Shown here piece by piece: positions 45,592 through 54,735 of a stretch of 64,000 nt of DNA (the stretch's first letter is position 1; each line of letters opens with the position of its first letter). The position numbers were made by a program, and so were the translations under genes. The stretch is from DTU013 sp964512095 (GTDB taxonomy: Bacteria > Bacillota > Clostridia > Acetivibrionales > DTU013): assembly GCA_964512095.1 (NCBI GenBank), contig CAZEIH010000003.1, positions 1 through 64,000 of the forward strand, read 5' to 3'. The notes under the pieces were generated by a model that ran no database searches, was not told where the DNA came from, and saw nothing but the letters and a program-made list of their open reading frames with translations.

Positions 45592-45921
45592 ATGGCATTT
45601 TACAAAGAGCCCTGTATACATTGTGGGGAGTTCCTTCCCCGGGATTCTCACATCTGTTCAAAATGCGATAGTATGAACCCCTTCATGTATAACTGCCCAG
45701 TCTGTCTCAGGGAAATCCATAAGGGGGCATCCTTCTGCCAGGGATGTGGCAAGCCACTGTACATTTTATGTCCCAAATGCATGGAAAAAACTTTTGTTCA
45801 GGACATATGCGAGCATTGCGGTGAAAGTCTTATGAAGCAATGCACCAATAAACGCTGCGGAAGGATGCAGTTTTATGAGAACGAAAAATGTACTGCATGT
45901 GGAAAGAACCCTATTAAATAA
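45592..45921 (+). CDS. Four-site zinc-ribbon protein
   Basis: A 109-aa protein almost entirely made of Cys pairs: CIHC, CSKC, CPVC, CQGC, CPKC, CEHC, CTNKRC and CTAC, enough for four zinc ribbons. No signal peptide; cytosolic. It opens a cluster of zinc-ribbon and VWA genes that runs to 53682. Function unknown; adapter or nucleic-acid binding are both possible. AAAGGATGA lies upstream. Confidence 0.8.
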   Translation: MAFYKEPCIHCGEFLPRDSHICSKCDSMNPFMYNCPVCLREIHKGASFCQGCGKPLYILCPKCMEKTFVQDICEHCGESLMKQCTNKRCGRMQFYENEKCTACGKNPIK

Positions 45922-45982
45922 AACACAACCATCAACACAACGTTCATAAAAAATATTGAGTTATTAATAGGAGGATACTATT

Positions 45983-46648
45983 ATGTTAAGTTCATTTACA
46001 CGCAATTACGAGGATAACAGCACAGAAGCCGGTTTTCAGTTCACCTTCTACTGCGATCTATGTAACGACGGATTTAAATCATCATTTATCGAATCAGAAA
46101 CATATAAAAAGGGTTCTTTGCTCCGTGGTATATCTGGTGGCGCAAGGGCACTTGGTAGTCTGTTTGGCGGCACCCTTGGCAATGTAGCCTGGAGCGCAGG
46201 GCAAGGCAGTGATGTGCTTTCAGAAAGATTCAATGGCATGAGCCCTGAGTGGCAAAAGGAACATGAGCAGGCATTCATAAAGGGGCAAAATGAAGCCAAA
46301 CAGCATTTCAACCGTTGCCATGGCTGCCGTCAGTGGATCTGCGATTCAGATTTTAATGAAGACGAGGGTATGTGTGTAGAATGCTCACCACGACAGAATG
46401 TTGCTATAGCTAAGGCAAGAGCAAACAGGATGGTGCAACAGATTGATGAAGTCGCAGAAACTACAAATGTATTCCGTGGAGCCATCGAAAGCAAGACCAT
46501 CACCTGCCCAAACTGCAGCAAGCCCTCCGGTGGTGGCAAATTCTGCAACAATTGCGGCCATAATCTCTCACTGAACAAATGCCCTAATTGTGGCTCTCAG
46601 GTAGCTCAAGGTGTTAGGTTCTGTGGAGAATGCGGCAACAAGATATAG
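45983..46648 (+). CDS. Zinc-ribbon protein with Gly-rich N-terminal domain
   Basis: A 221-aa protein. Residues 1-130 hold CDLC and CHGC/CVEC pairs flanking a Gly-rich amphipathic stretch (GSLLRGISGGARALGSLFGG) that may insert in a membrane. The C-terminus is a double zinc ribbon: CPNCSKP...CNNCGHNL and CPNCGSQ...CGECGNKI. AGGAGG precedes the ATG at normal spacing. It belongs to the zinc-ribbon/VWA cluster. Confidence 0.78.
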   Translation: MLSSFTRNYEDNSTEAGFQFTFYCDLCNDGFKSSFIESETYKKGSLLRGISGGARALGSLFGGTLGNVAWSAGQGSDVLSERFNGMSPEWQKEHEQAFIKGQNEAKQHFNRCHGCRQWICDSDFNEDEGMCVECSPRQNVAIAKARANRMVQQIDEVAETTNVFRGAIESKTITCPNCSKPSGGGKFCNNCGHNLSLNKCPNCGSQVAQGVRFCGECGNKI

Positions 46649-46744
46649 AAACAACGCTGATATTCATTGGAACATTTTTTGTAAGCAAACATAAATTTTC
46701 AACGAATTATGACGTTGAAATAGAATCAATAGTGAGGTAACATA

Positions 46745-49645
46745 ATGAAAAAACTGATTTCGATATTATTAGCGGCCACATTGCTCTTAAGCTGCTTTGT
46801 CGGGTGCTCACTTATAAATAAGGATAAGAATGGTGATACTCCACCTGGCAAAAAGACAACAGCAAATGTTGAAGGGCCAAAAAGGGGGCCTGTAGGTGTA
46901 TGGGATATTCCTGTGCCGGATATAAATCCACTGGGCTCCCAGGAGCTTTATAGCAGTACGGGCTATTCACAAGGGTCACAACACAGCTTAAAGTACATAG
47001 AAAACTTTGTGGAAAATCAGAAAACAGTATTCGGTGAGGTTTGGACTCTTAATGTAACTGACTCATCTGGCATACCACTGGAATTTCTAAAGGAGTATAT
47101 TACTGAGCTTGGCGCTAATATCTATTCAAATGTTTATTGGGACATGCTCACCTTCACATACAGCGAGGATGAAAACAGTCTTTGGTGGGGTGATGCCCAA
47201 CTGGACGATTCTGGCTATATCCTCACCGTTGTGAAAGAACCCCGTGTACCTCCAGGAAAGGAAATGAAATTCTCCACTGCTATCTCTGATGAAGATGAGC
47301 CATCGGTCACCTTTGTGACACAAACCGACGGTAAAAAATTTCAGTCAGCTGAAATAAATGTTCCGACAGGCGCACTTTACCTGGAATTGAGCGGCACCTC
47401 TAAAGCAGGCATACTTACCCAGAATGTCCACTATAGACGTGAACTTATATCAGTCAAATCGAAATCCTTTGTACTTGACGATCTTCCCCAGACCTCCCAG
47501 CCTCTCACCTGGCGCTTCATATGGGAGGACGGTCAAGAACCTAGTGAATTTACCTTCAAGCTCAACGAACTTGGTGATCTCCCAGAAATAAAGCAGGGTG
47601 ATGATCTGGGAATGCTAAAGGTTCTGGGTGTACCCCTTAGGAATGCATCAGTTGAGCCGCAAAATGGAATGGAATATGAATATGGACAGGAGTATTCCCT
47701 AGAAGGAGACATAACTCCTGAAGGTGACACTGTATTCTGGCTTCCTGCCGGATACTGGAATGTCCTGCTTCCAACAGACTCCACCGGACTGGATACTTGC
47801 AAAACAAGACTTGTGCCGGTCAGTGCGGGACAGGAAACAATTGTTACAATACCCAATTCACTCAGCAGCGCATATACAACTTTAAACCAGTATTACGCCG
47901 AGCCCGGTGATATTACAGGAAGAATTGTAATCACTGAAACGGTAGATGAGGGTGATAGCGCAACAATTTCCATGCTAGTTGAAGATCCGCAAGACAGAGA
48001 TGTGTTTCCTGACAAAAAGAATACAGTAATTACTGAAGGCGGAAAACAGGTTGAAATACTTGATATTACCCGACAGATTGCACCTCCAAGTGTAGTCCTT
48101 GTGCTTGATTCCTCCGGCTCTATGGGCAAGCTAATGCCGGCGACAATAGAATCTGCTAAGAAATTTATCAACAGTCTCCCTGACAAAACCTTCATTAAGG
48201 TAATCGACTTTGACTCTTCAATTCGTGTACTCAAGGGCGACACCAGGGAAGCCGTTATTAAGAGCCTCTCCTCCGTTACTGCCTCTGGCTCGACTATGCT
48301 TTTCGATGCAACAATAGAAGGTATAGGATTACTGGAAGATAAGAATCGTCCTGCTGTTGTTCTATTCGCTGATGGTGCCGATTCCAGTATAGACGGTCAG
48401 GGCGAGGGCAGCAGCTCCACCCAGGAAGATGTCATCGATTATATAAAAGAGGCCGGCATACCTCTATATACCATAGGTTTCAGAGATGGCGCCGACAAGC
48501 AGGCAATGAAGGATTTCGCCATTGCTTCAGGCGGTGAATATTTTGATGCCAAGGACAATAAAGCTCTAGATAAGGTTTTCGAAGCAATAGGAAGCAAGTT
48601 TGGCAATTCATTCTTAATGAAATATAAACGTCCAACGGAATCAGCCCTTTCGGATAAGCCGGTCATAACATTAGTACTGGATGCATCAGGCTCTATGGAC
48701 ACCGACCCCGAAGAGGACGAAGGCTGTGGCTTTCGTATGGATAAAACCAAAGTCCTGTTTCATGACTTTATTATGAAGTTACCCGAGCAAAGTCTTTTTC
48801 AGATGATAAGCTTTCAAACTGGGCCTATAGGTGGCGAAATAATAGCACAGCAGCAGGTGACTACAGACGATAAAATGAAAATGCTGCAGGGACTTGGCGC
48901 CCTCAAAGCCGACGGGGGAACCCCAATACTGGATTCAATAAGAACAGCCTATATGAATCTAATCTCTGTTCCCACCAGTAAAAGGGTTATGGTTTTCATG
49001 ACAGATGCAGCACTGGAGGTTGATGAAGAAGACCAATCTGAATTCGAGGCATTATTGGGAGAAATAAAGAAGAACAATATAACTGTCCTATGGGCAGGCA
49101 TGGGTGTAGAAGACAAAAAAGAAGTTTTTGAAAGGGCTGCCCAATTATCCGGCGGTCGCTATGTTGTAAGTGAAGAAGCTGATGGCTTAAAGTCATCCCT
49201 TGAGGAAATCCTGGGTCTCATCGCTAAGGAATCAGGCTCTGCAAACATTCCCCTATCTGTCTCAATAAATGAGCAGACTGCTTCAGGTGCTAGCTTCAAT
49301 TATTCAACCTCCACTGAGGTAGAATTCTCCAAACCTGCCAAATTAGGCAAGGTAGCTGATCCCCAGCCTGTCATGCTATCTGTTGGTACTGCTACAAAGC
49401 GCTATGACAAGCAGGTTGCAACTCTGCTGACAGGTGTCAGTAGTCCTGGAGAAGAATCAATAATGAGCAGGCGAGTCACCTATAATAAAAAAGAAAAAAA
49501 CAATGCAATGGAAATATCGGTAGGAGAAGCCTTCTATTTTGATAAATTCAAAGGGCTGGAGGCACCTCCAGAAAAATGCTTCCTTGCCCTTGAGCTCAAT
49601 TTGAAAAAATGTAACCTCAAACAAATTAGAATATTTTATACCTAG
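46745..49645 (+). CDS. Giant VWA lipoprotein, N-terminal part (before frameshift)
   Basis: A 966-aa part of one larger protein. A lipoprotein signal ends in CFVGC, so it is an extracytoplasmic lipid-anchored protein. Two VWA domains carry MIDAS motifs: DSSGSMG at residue 455 with GSTMLFDA and FADGADSS, and DASGSMD at residue 646 with GGTPILDS and FMTDAAL. A carboxypeptidase-regulatory-like region lies before the first. The frame ends early at 49645; a run of six A at 49604-49609 is where the frame should change. GTGAGG precedes the ATG. Confidence 0.8.
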   Translation: MKKLISILLAATLLLSCFVGCSLINKDKNGDTPPGKKTTANVEGPKRGPVGVWDIPVPDINPLGSQELYSSTGYSQGSQHSLKYIENFVENQKTVFGEVWTLNVTDSSGIPLEFLKEYITELGANIYSNVYWDMLTFTYSEDENSLWWGDAQLDDSGYILTVVKEPRVPPGKEMKFSTAISDEDEPSVTFVTQTDGKKFQSAEINVPTGALYLELSGTSKAGILTQNVHYRRELISVKSKSFVLDDLPQTSQPLTWRFIWEDGQEPSEFTFKLNELGDLPEIKQGDDLGMLKVLGVPLRNASVEPQNGMEYEYGQEYSLEGDITPEGDTVFWLPAGYWNVLLPTDSTGLDTCKTRLVPVSAGQETIVTIPNSLSSAYTTLNQYYAEPGDITGRIVITETVDEGDSATISMLVEDPQDRDVFPDKKNTVITEGGKQVEILDITRQIAPPSVVLVLDSSGSMGKLMPATIESAKKFINSLPDKTFIKVIDFDSSIRVLKGDTREAVIKSLSSVTASGSTMLFDATIEGIGLLEDKNRPAVVLFADGADSSIDGQGEGSSSTQEDVIDYIKEAGIPLYTIGFRDGADKQAMKDFAIASGGEYFDAKDNKALDKVFEAIGSKFGNSFLMKYKRPTESALSDKPVITLVLDASGSMDTDPEEDEGCGFRMDKTKVLFHDFIMKLPEQSLFQMISFQTGPIGGEIIAQQQVTTDDKMKMLQGLGALKADGGTPILDSIRTAYMNLISVPTSKRVMVFMTDAALEVDEEDQSEFEALLGEIKKNNITVLWAGMGVEDKKEVFERAAQLSGGRYVVSEEADGLKSSLEEILGLIAKESGSANIPLSVSINEQTASGASFNYSTSTEVEFSKPAKLGKVADPQPVMLSVGTATKRYDKQVATLLTGVSSPGEESIMSRRVTYNKKEKNNAMEISVGEAFYFDKFKGLEAPPEKCFLALELNLKKCNLKQIRIFYT

Positions 49646-52600
49646 CTTCCATAACCACTTTTTCTTGACAATGAACGAAGAAGGTAGTTATCCTGCTTCT
49701 GATGCCACCTGGTTGTCTGAAAAGCCAATTTCCGCACCTGGAGATCCTGAAATCAGCATCCCCGCAGGTCAGAGCACATCAGGCATGATAGTATTTATTG
49801 TTCCAAAGGATCCAGTAACTCAAGCATCCCTTCACTTTTATGATACCTTAGAGGGGCATATACATATGGCTTTAGTGGGAAAAATGAAAACTGACATGCT
49901 GAAATTGGACACTATGCCAACTATAGTAGCAGGCGAAGTAACTGACGCTTTTTCAATGAAGGTAACTGCATCAAAGGATACCAGTACCATTGATATTCAC
50001 AAAGCTGCAGATAATACAACCTTCAGAGTCATTGAAGCACAATTTGATTCAAAGGTACAAGTATTACTGGATATAGACCCGTCTAATAGGTTCTACCTGA
50101 AAATCAATACAAATTCAGGGCCTCTCATGACCAAACTGAGTAATGCTACAGCATCTCTACCCTTAGGCTTTATGTCTCCTGTAAAATTGGCGCCATCTTC
50201 GGCCAACAAAGTACGTTTATCCTATTCCCTGGCAAAAGCTTTATCAGGGGCTCAGGCGGAAATATGGGCCGATTTGGATAATGGAAGCCTGCAATTGCCA
50301 GTAGTGGAAGGCAAAGCATATGGCAGCGTTGTAAATAAGCCTACTGTATCATCCCAGGGATTACAGCTGCGCGTGAATCAGCTGACGACTCTTGAAAATG
50401 TAGGTGAGTATGGCTCAAGCTGGGCAATAGCGGATGTCACATTCACCTGCCCCGCCGGTACCCAAGGTGCTGCAATACCCGAGGATGTTTTCTATCTTGT
50501 TCGCGAGGATCTAGCTACCTCCGGCGCTATGGATTTATCATCCATATCACAACTCACCACCAACGGCGAGGATGATTCAGAAAGCTCTTCTGAGGAAGAA
50601 TCCTACGATGAGGAGGAGTCCTACGATGAGGAGGAATTCTATGTGGATGAAGAGGAGGAATCTTACGAGGATGAGGAGTCCTATGATGAAGAAGAGTACA
50701 CTGGTGACGACGAATCCTATAATGATGAATCAGATGAATATGACGGTAGCGAAGATGGCGATGAAGATAACGATACCTCCGGAGGAATAGGCTTGTGCGA
50801 TTTCGGAAATACAGACACAACTGAAGGTCTGGCGCTTCGCGATTACTCAACTACCAGCCTGCTTTATGGCATTAATGAAGGCTGGGGTGTTTACAGTGGT
50901 ACCCAGCGAAGAGGTCTTGTACTTTTCTCACTTCCTAATGAAAACTCAAGTTGGGTGCTTAAATCCAATTTCTTTACAGATTTGAAAGAACCCCTTATAA
51001 AATCAACTTACACAAGCCCAGAACTGCTGGTACAGGATACTCCTATTGAACTTTTCGATGAAGAATTTAATCAACTACTTTCTCAGGCAGTTAATAAAGC
51101 AGTACTGAAGTATCAGTCTGTTAAATCCTCAGATGGATCAGCAGGGTTCACGAAAACAATTGACTTTACACAAGGTAATGGCAAAAACCATATTCCCGTC
51201 CCAACCATAGTAACACCCGGTGCTGAGAAATCAAAATCTATTAAAGATATTAGTCAGGCATTGAATGCACTTCAATCACTTAAGTGGATGCCAAGCGCCG
51301 ATTTAAGCTGGGCATACCGCTATTCTCCTGAAGCTGTGCTTACACAGGGCTGGGGGTCGGAATGGGATCTTGGATATCTTGCAACCGGACTTATATCAAA
51401 ATCCGGCTATCTCCCCAAACCTAGGTGTATAGCTCTTACGGATACAGGAAAAGCAAAGCTGCAAGAGCTCTGTCCTGTGGAATTGGAGAATGACTTCTTT
51501 TTGCCTGGAATTTCATACATTGATGAAACCGGTACAGGAAAACTCCTTGTAATCCCTTTTATGAAGGATATTAGCGAACTTGAAGGTTTTGTCTATATAA
51601 CCTCAAATCAAGAATCAGCGGAGTACACACCAGTTAATGCAAGTATATCAGTATCTGTCAAAATCGAGTCAGATGGAGATTCCGCAGCTGCAGTAGCAAA
51701 TGACATATCCAATGTACTCGGCGGCGGAGAAGCTGGAGCAACAATACTTGATGAAGTCGAGCTACTCAATAAGACGATTTCAATGGCAGACCTCAGTACA
51801 GATCTAATAGAAGTTGGCTTCATGGAAGCTGGAAAGGGTGTCGGCACAAAATATATGGCTGCCATCAGCACACCAGGCGGTACCGAACCCGGAGAATATG
51901 CCGTCGATACCGGTAAAGACAGAGTCTATGGAATCAAGATAACCTTTACACTTCCCACCGGGGAACTTGTACATGAAAGCGAATTACGCGATGGAGACAG
52001 ACTCGATAGAATCTATCACAATATAGCAGTTAATTTACCTGATCTCCCGAAGGAGGCTGTAAATAGCCTACAGAACGCTGCTGATAAAGAGTATAAGGCT
52101 GCAAAGGATCCAAGCTCCCTATCTGCTCTCAAGTGGTATGGCCGCAATATAATAAATCGTTTCATAACCGCTCAGACCGCATATGATAAGGAAACTGGAG
52201 AAAATATGGGCCTCGTACTGGGACGTACAAGCAAAGAGCGTTGCATAGTCCTGACATCTAGGTTGAATGAGAAGGACAGCAAATTCAGAACCACAATGGA
52301 CCTCCTTCAGGCGGTTAATCAATGCCACAACGGTGATAAAGACACACAGGCAGCTTATAACATTGGCGCAGGTATGTTTGTATCACTTCTAGAAGGTGAC
52401 GCAATGACAGGCGAAAACAGGGTAAACTTCCTCGATCTCTGGTTAAGAGCTCCCCAGGGTACAGCCATGGTTCTGGTGCCAAATGTTGAAGATGGTAAAG
52501 ACAGCGCCATAGAAGCTCTTGAAAATGCCGGCTATCCCGAAAGGCTCATCAGCACCGTTCAGGAAACAGAGAATATCATCATAACACTTGACAAGCCTAT

Positions 52601-53105
52601 TAGGTATGACGGGCAAAATCGATGGGCATGGCTTGAAATAAATCCACAAACATATGAGACTATATCCGTTTTTGATACAGGAGAGCATGCAGGCGCCGAA
52701 TATATGTCAACAATGAAGGGCGTAGTAGAAGATGGTGGAATGTTTATAGTAGGTGCCTTTATGGGAGTTGAGGTTTCCTTATGGGCTGTAGCAAGCTTCA
52801 GCCTCGAGCTAACCAACTACAAACAGGTTTTGGCTGCAGCTGAGCAATATGCCATGCAAACAGGCAAATATCTTGATGCAGTCTTAAAAGGTTACACCGC
52901 CTCCCGAGATATGGAAATCTCCATAAACGACGTGGTAACCCTTGTTACCGGAAAGGAAATAGATGGAGGACTACCGGCAACAGTCAGTTGCACCGTCAAT
53001 GTAATGGAGGGCTATGAACAGAAATTCAAGCAAAAGATAATCGGCTTCAGCGAAGGCTACAACAATGCAGTAAAGGTCTACTTCGAAGCAGCAAAAGGCT
53101 CCTAA
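49605..53105 (+). CDS. Giant VWA lipoprotein, C-terminal part (after frameshift)
   Basis: About 1166 codons in the other frame, up to TAA at 53103. Continuing from the A run, the reading gives KNVTSNKLEYFIPSFHNHFF, which joins smoothly with the NLK end of the upstream frame and looks like a DUF4352-type sandwich. No ribosome-binding site precedes the first start here (TTG 49665). Residues include an acidic repeat (50560-50790) and large domains of unknown family. The joined product would be about 2119 aa. Confidence 0.75.
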   Translation, partial: KNVTSNKLEYFIPSFHNHFFLTMNEEGSYPASDATWLSEKPISAPGDPEISIPAGQSTSGMIVFIVPKDPVTQASLHFYDTLEGHIHMALVGKMKTDMLKLDTMPTIVAGEVTDAFSMKVTASKDTSTIDIHKAADNTTFRVIEAQFDSKVQVLLDIDPSNRFYLKINTNSGPLMTKLSNATASLPLGFMSPVKLAPSSANKVRLSYSLAKALSGAQAEIWADLDNGSLQLPVVEGKAYGSVVNKPTVSSQGLQLRVNQLTTLENVGEYGSSWAIADVTFTCPAGTQGAAIPEDVFYLVREDLATSGAMDLSSISQLTTNGEDDSESSSEEESYDEEESYDEEEFYVDEEEESYEDEESYDEEEYTGDDESYNDESDEYDGSEDGDEDNDTSGGIGLCDFGNTDTTEGLALRDYSTTSLLYGINEGWGVYSGTQRRGLVLFSLPNENSSWVLKSNFFTDLKEPLIKSTYTSPELLVQDTPIELFDEEFNQLLSQAVNKAVLKYQSVKSSDGSAGFTKTIDFTQGNGKNHIPVPTIVTPGAEKSKSIKDISQALNALQSLKWMPSADLSWAYRYSPEAVLTQGWGSEWDLGYLATGLISKSGYLPKPRCIALTDTGKAKLQELCPVELENDFFLPGISYIDETGTGKLLVIPFMKDISELEGFVYITSNQESAEYTPVNASISVSVKIESDGDSAAAVANDISNVLGGGEAGATILDEVELLNKTISMADLSTDLIEVGFMEAGKGVGTKYMAAISTPGGTEPGEYAVDTGKDRVYGIKITFTLPTGELVHESELRDGDRLDRIYHNIAVNLPDLPKEAVNSLQNAADKEYKAAKDPSSLSALKWYGRNIINRFITAQTAYDKETGENMGLVLGRTSKERCIVLTSRLNEKDSKFRTTMDLLQAVNQCHNGDKDTQAAYNIGAGMFVSLLEGDAMTGENRVNFLDLWLRAPQGTAMVLVPNVEDGKDSAIEALENAGYPERLISTVQETENIIITLDKPIRYDGQNRWAWLEINPQTYETISVFDTGEHAGAEYMSTMKGVVEDGGMFIVGAFMGVEVSLWAVASFSLELTNYKQVLAAAEQYAMQTGKYLDAVLKGYTASRDMEISINDVVTLVTGKEIDGGLPATVSCTVNVMEGYEQKFKQKIIGFSEGYNNAVKVYFEAAKGS
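50590..50760 (+). repeat. Asp/Glu/Tyr-rich in-frame tandem repeat
   Basis: 18-bp units (TCCTACGATGAGGAGGAG type), repeated with drift, encode ESYDEEESYDEEE-like blocks. It is low complexity and very acidic and would form a flexible linker outside the cell. Confidence 0.8.
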
Positions 53106-53232
53106 TCCCGCGGCCCAGGAGCCCGGTGATTAGTGGAACATGGGGATGTATCTGCTGTTCAACTTTGAAACATAAGACCCCCTTCCCCCAACTTTGCTTC
53201 ACCATATAAAATTTATTTTGGAGGGTAGTAAT

Positions 53233-53682
53233 ATGGCAAATGACATTTTTGGTGGTTTACTTAAAGGCTTCAGCTCTTTTATGCCTCAGGATGATCCAAA
53301 TACAAAGCTATTCCAGCTAGGCAACGAGCTGAGTGAGCTGCAGCAACAGGAAACACAGGCTTATGCGACCATAGGCAAAAAGGTATTCGATGAAGTCAAG
53401 AGCAACCCTGAATTCAGTGATCTGATTCTTGAAATTCAGACTGTTCAAAGAAGACAAACACAGATCCAAAGCCAGCTAAAAGCAGCCCAAGAGGAGAAAG
53501 ATGCCTCAGAAAGAAAGGCTCAGGCACGCAGATGCCCAGATTGCGGTACTGAAACCCAAGAGGGCATAAAGTTTTGCGGAGAGTGTGGTGCAAAAATAGG
53601 CACATCCGCCTGCAGCAGCTGTGGTACTGTAAATCCGCCAAATACGCGCTTTTGCGGTGAATGCGGCAATAAACTTCTATAA
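53233..53682 (+). CDS. Coiled-coil zinc-ribbon protein
   Basis: A 149-aa protein. Residues 20-95 are helical and Gln/Glu-rich (coiled coil). The C-terminus is a double zinc ribbon with CPDCGTETQEG...CGECGAKI and CSSCGTVNPPN...CGECGNKLL. It resembles the C-terminus of the 45983 protein. Last gene of the zinc-ribbon/VWA cluster. Start ATG 53233 with TTGGAGG upstream. Confidence 0.8.
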   Translation: MANDIFGGLLKGFSSFMPQDDPNTKLFQLGNELSELQQQETQAYATIGKKVFDEVKSNPEFSDLILEIQTVQRRQTQIQSQLKAAQEEKDASERKAQARRCPDCGTETQEGIKFCGECGAKIGTSACSSCGTVNPPNTRFCGECGNKLL

Positions 53683-53693
53683 TTAAGATTGGA

Positions 53694-53736
53694 CAGGGAC
53701 TGGAACAATGGGTTAACCCTAGTGTTCTAGTTCCTG
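53694..53736 (+). terminator. Hairpin at the end of the zinc-ribbon cluster
   Basis: CAGGGACTGGAAC (53694-53706) pairs, with two G-T pairs, with GTTCTAGTTCCTG (53724-53736). There is no clear T-run. Confidence 0.5.
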
Positions 53737-53810
53737 CCCCATTTGCTTATGCTATTTATATGCCTCTTTGTTCAGGTCTATTTGTCCATCCATTGCATTA
53801 TCGTTATGTG

Positions 53811-54536
53811 CTATTTGCTATTTATATACTTCTGAGTCCATGGGCATACATATATGCACATGCCGCACAAAGTCAGATCTATACCTGCTTTTGCCGCCAT
53901 TTCTCTGGCAGCCTTCCTGCAGTCATGGGCCTTATAAAACTCATCACGTTGCATACCTACTATCCACCTCTTCCCAGAAACAGCCTTTCCCGGACAAGCG
54001 TCCCTGCACCTGGTACAATCCCCGCACATCGACTTATATACCGGTTCTCCTGTATCCAACTCAGCATTAGTCAATACACTGCAGATCCTTAAGGCCGACC
54101 CATACTCTTTGGTTACAAGGAGGGCACATTTCCCAATCCATCCCAGCCCAGCCCTTGTTGCAACTGTTTTATGAGGCAGTACCGTACTCCACGTTTTCTC
54201 AGCAGTCACTACAACACTCTGGGTCTTCGGTGAAGCTTCATAGCTATTCTTTCGCAATATTGCTGCTGCACATTCAGCCAATTCATTCAAAAGCGTATTG
54301 ATGCGGTTATATTCATAATAATACTGCATATCCGGACCAGTCTTCAATCTTCTGATGATTTGGGGTCTCAATGCCACTCCAATTGCGATACCGTAGCGGT
54401 AACCTTCCCTGATCTGCTGCGGCACAGATGAAAGATCTGCATATCCTACCAGCGACGCTCCTTTTTCCATAAGTCTGTCGCGCAATTCTGAACTAATTTC
54501 TAATACGCCATGAGCCATATTTCTTTTTCCGTACAT
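53811..54536 (-). CDS. QueG-like 4Fe-4S protein
   Basis: A 241-aa iron-sulfur protein related to epoxyqueuosine reductase and to short reductive-dehalogenase-like proteins. It has the core motif TRAGLGWIGKCALLVT and two ferredoxin-type clusters (CGDCTRCRDACP and CGMCIYVCPW). It is shorter than QueG (about 380 aa) and lacks its C-terminal part, so it may be another electron-transfer or reductase enzyme. Start ATG 54536 with TAGGTGA upstream. A dispersed repeat begins 22 bases upstream. Confidence 0.78.
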   Translation of the reverse strand: MYGKRNMAHGVLEISSELRDRLMEKGASLVGYADLSSVPQQIREGYRYGIAIGVALRPQIIRRLKTGPDMQYYYEYNRINTLLNELAECAAAILRKNSYEASPKTQSVVVTAEKTWSTVLPHKTVATRAGLGWIGKCALLVTKEYGSALRICSVLTNAELDTGEPVYKSMCGDCTRCRDACPGKAVSGKRWIVGMQRDEFYKAHDCRKAAREMAAKAGIDLTLCGMCIYVCPWTQKYINSK

Positions 54537-54558
54537 TTTAAAATCACCTACCATGCAA

Positions 54559-54684
54559 GTCAATTCGCTTCGCTCAGGGAGTCAGGTGGAGACTGAACTC
54601 CACCTGACCAAGGAAGTTAATTAGTTCGTCTTCATTCATCGTCGACCTATACAGGTCGGCATCTTCTGAAGACATAGATAAAAA
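54559..54684 (-). repeat. Dispersed two-hairpin repeat, copy 6 (inverted, full)
   Basis: Full-length inverted copy: GTCAATTCGCTTCGCTCAGG end, a perfect 11-bp hairpin, a GAC-CTATACAGGTC hairpin with one changed base, and the GAAGACATAGATAAAA end. Confidence 0.9.
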
Positions 54685-54735
54685 TAATCCCGCCAATTTC
54701 AATAAGTCCCAACGTAGTCTCTTCAAACCGGCTCC

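Noticed and set aside
49665..53105. The downstream VWA part as an independent gene starting at TTG 49665
   Set aside because: There is no ribosome-binding site, and the frame carries on upstream to the A run with sequence that completes a domain.
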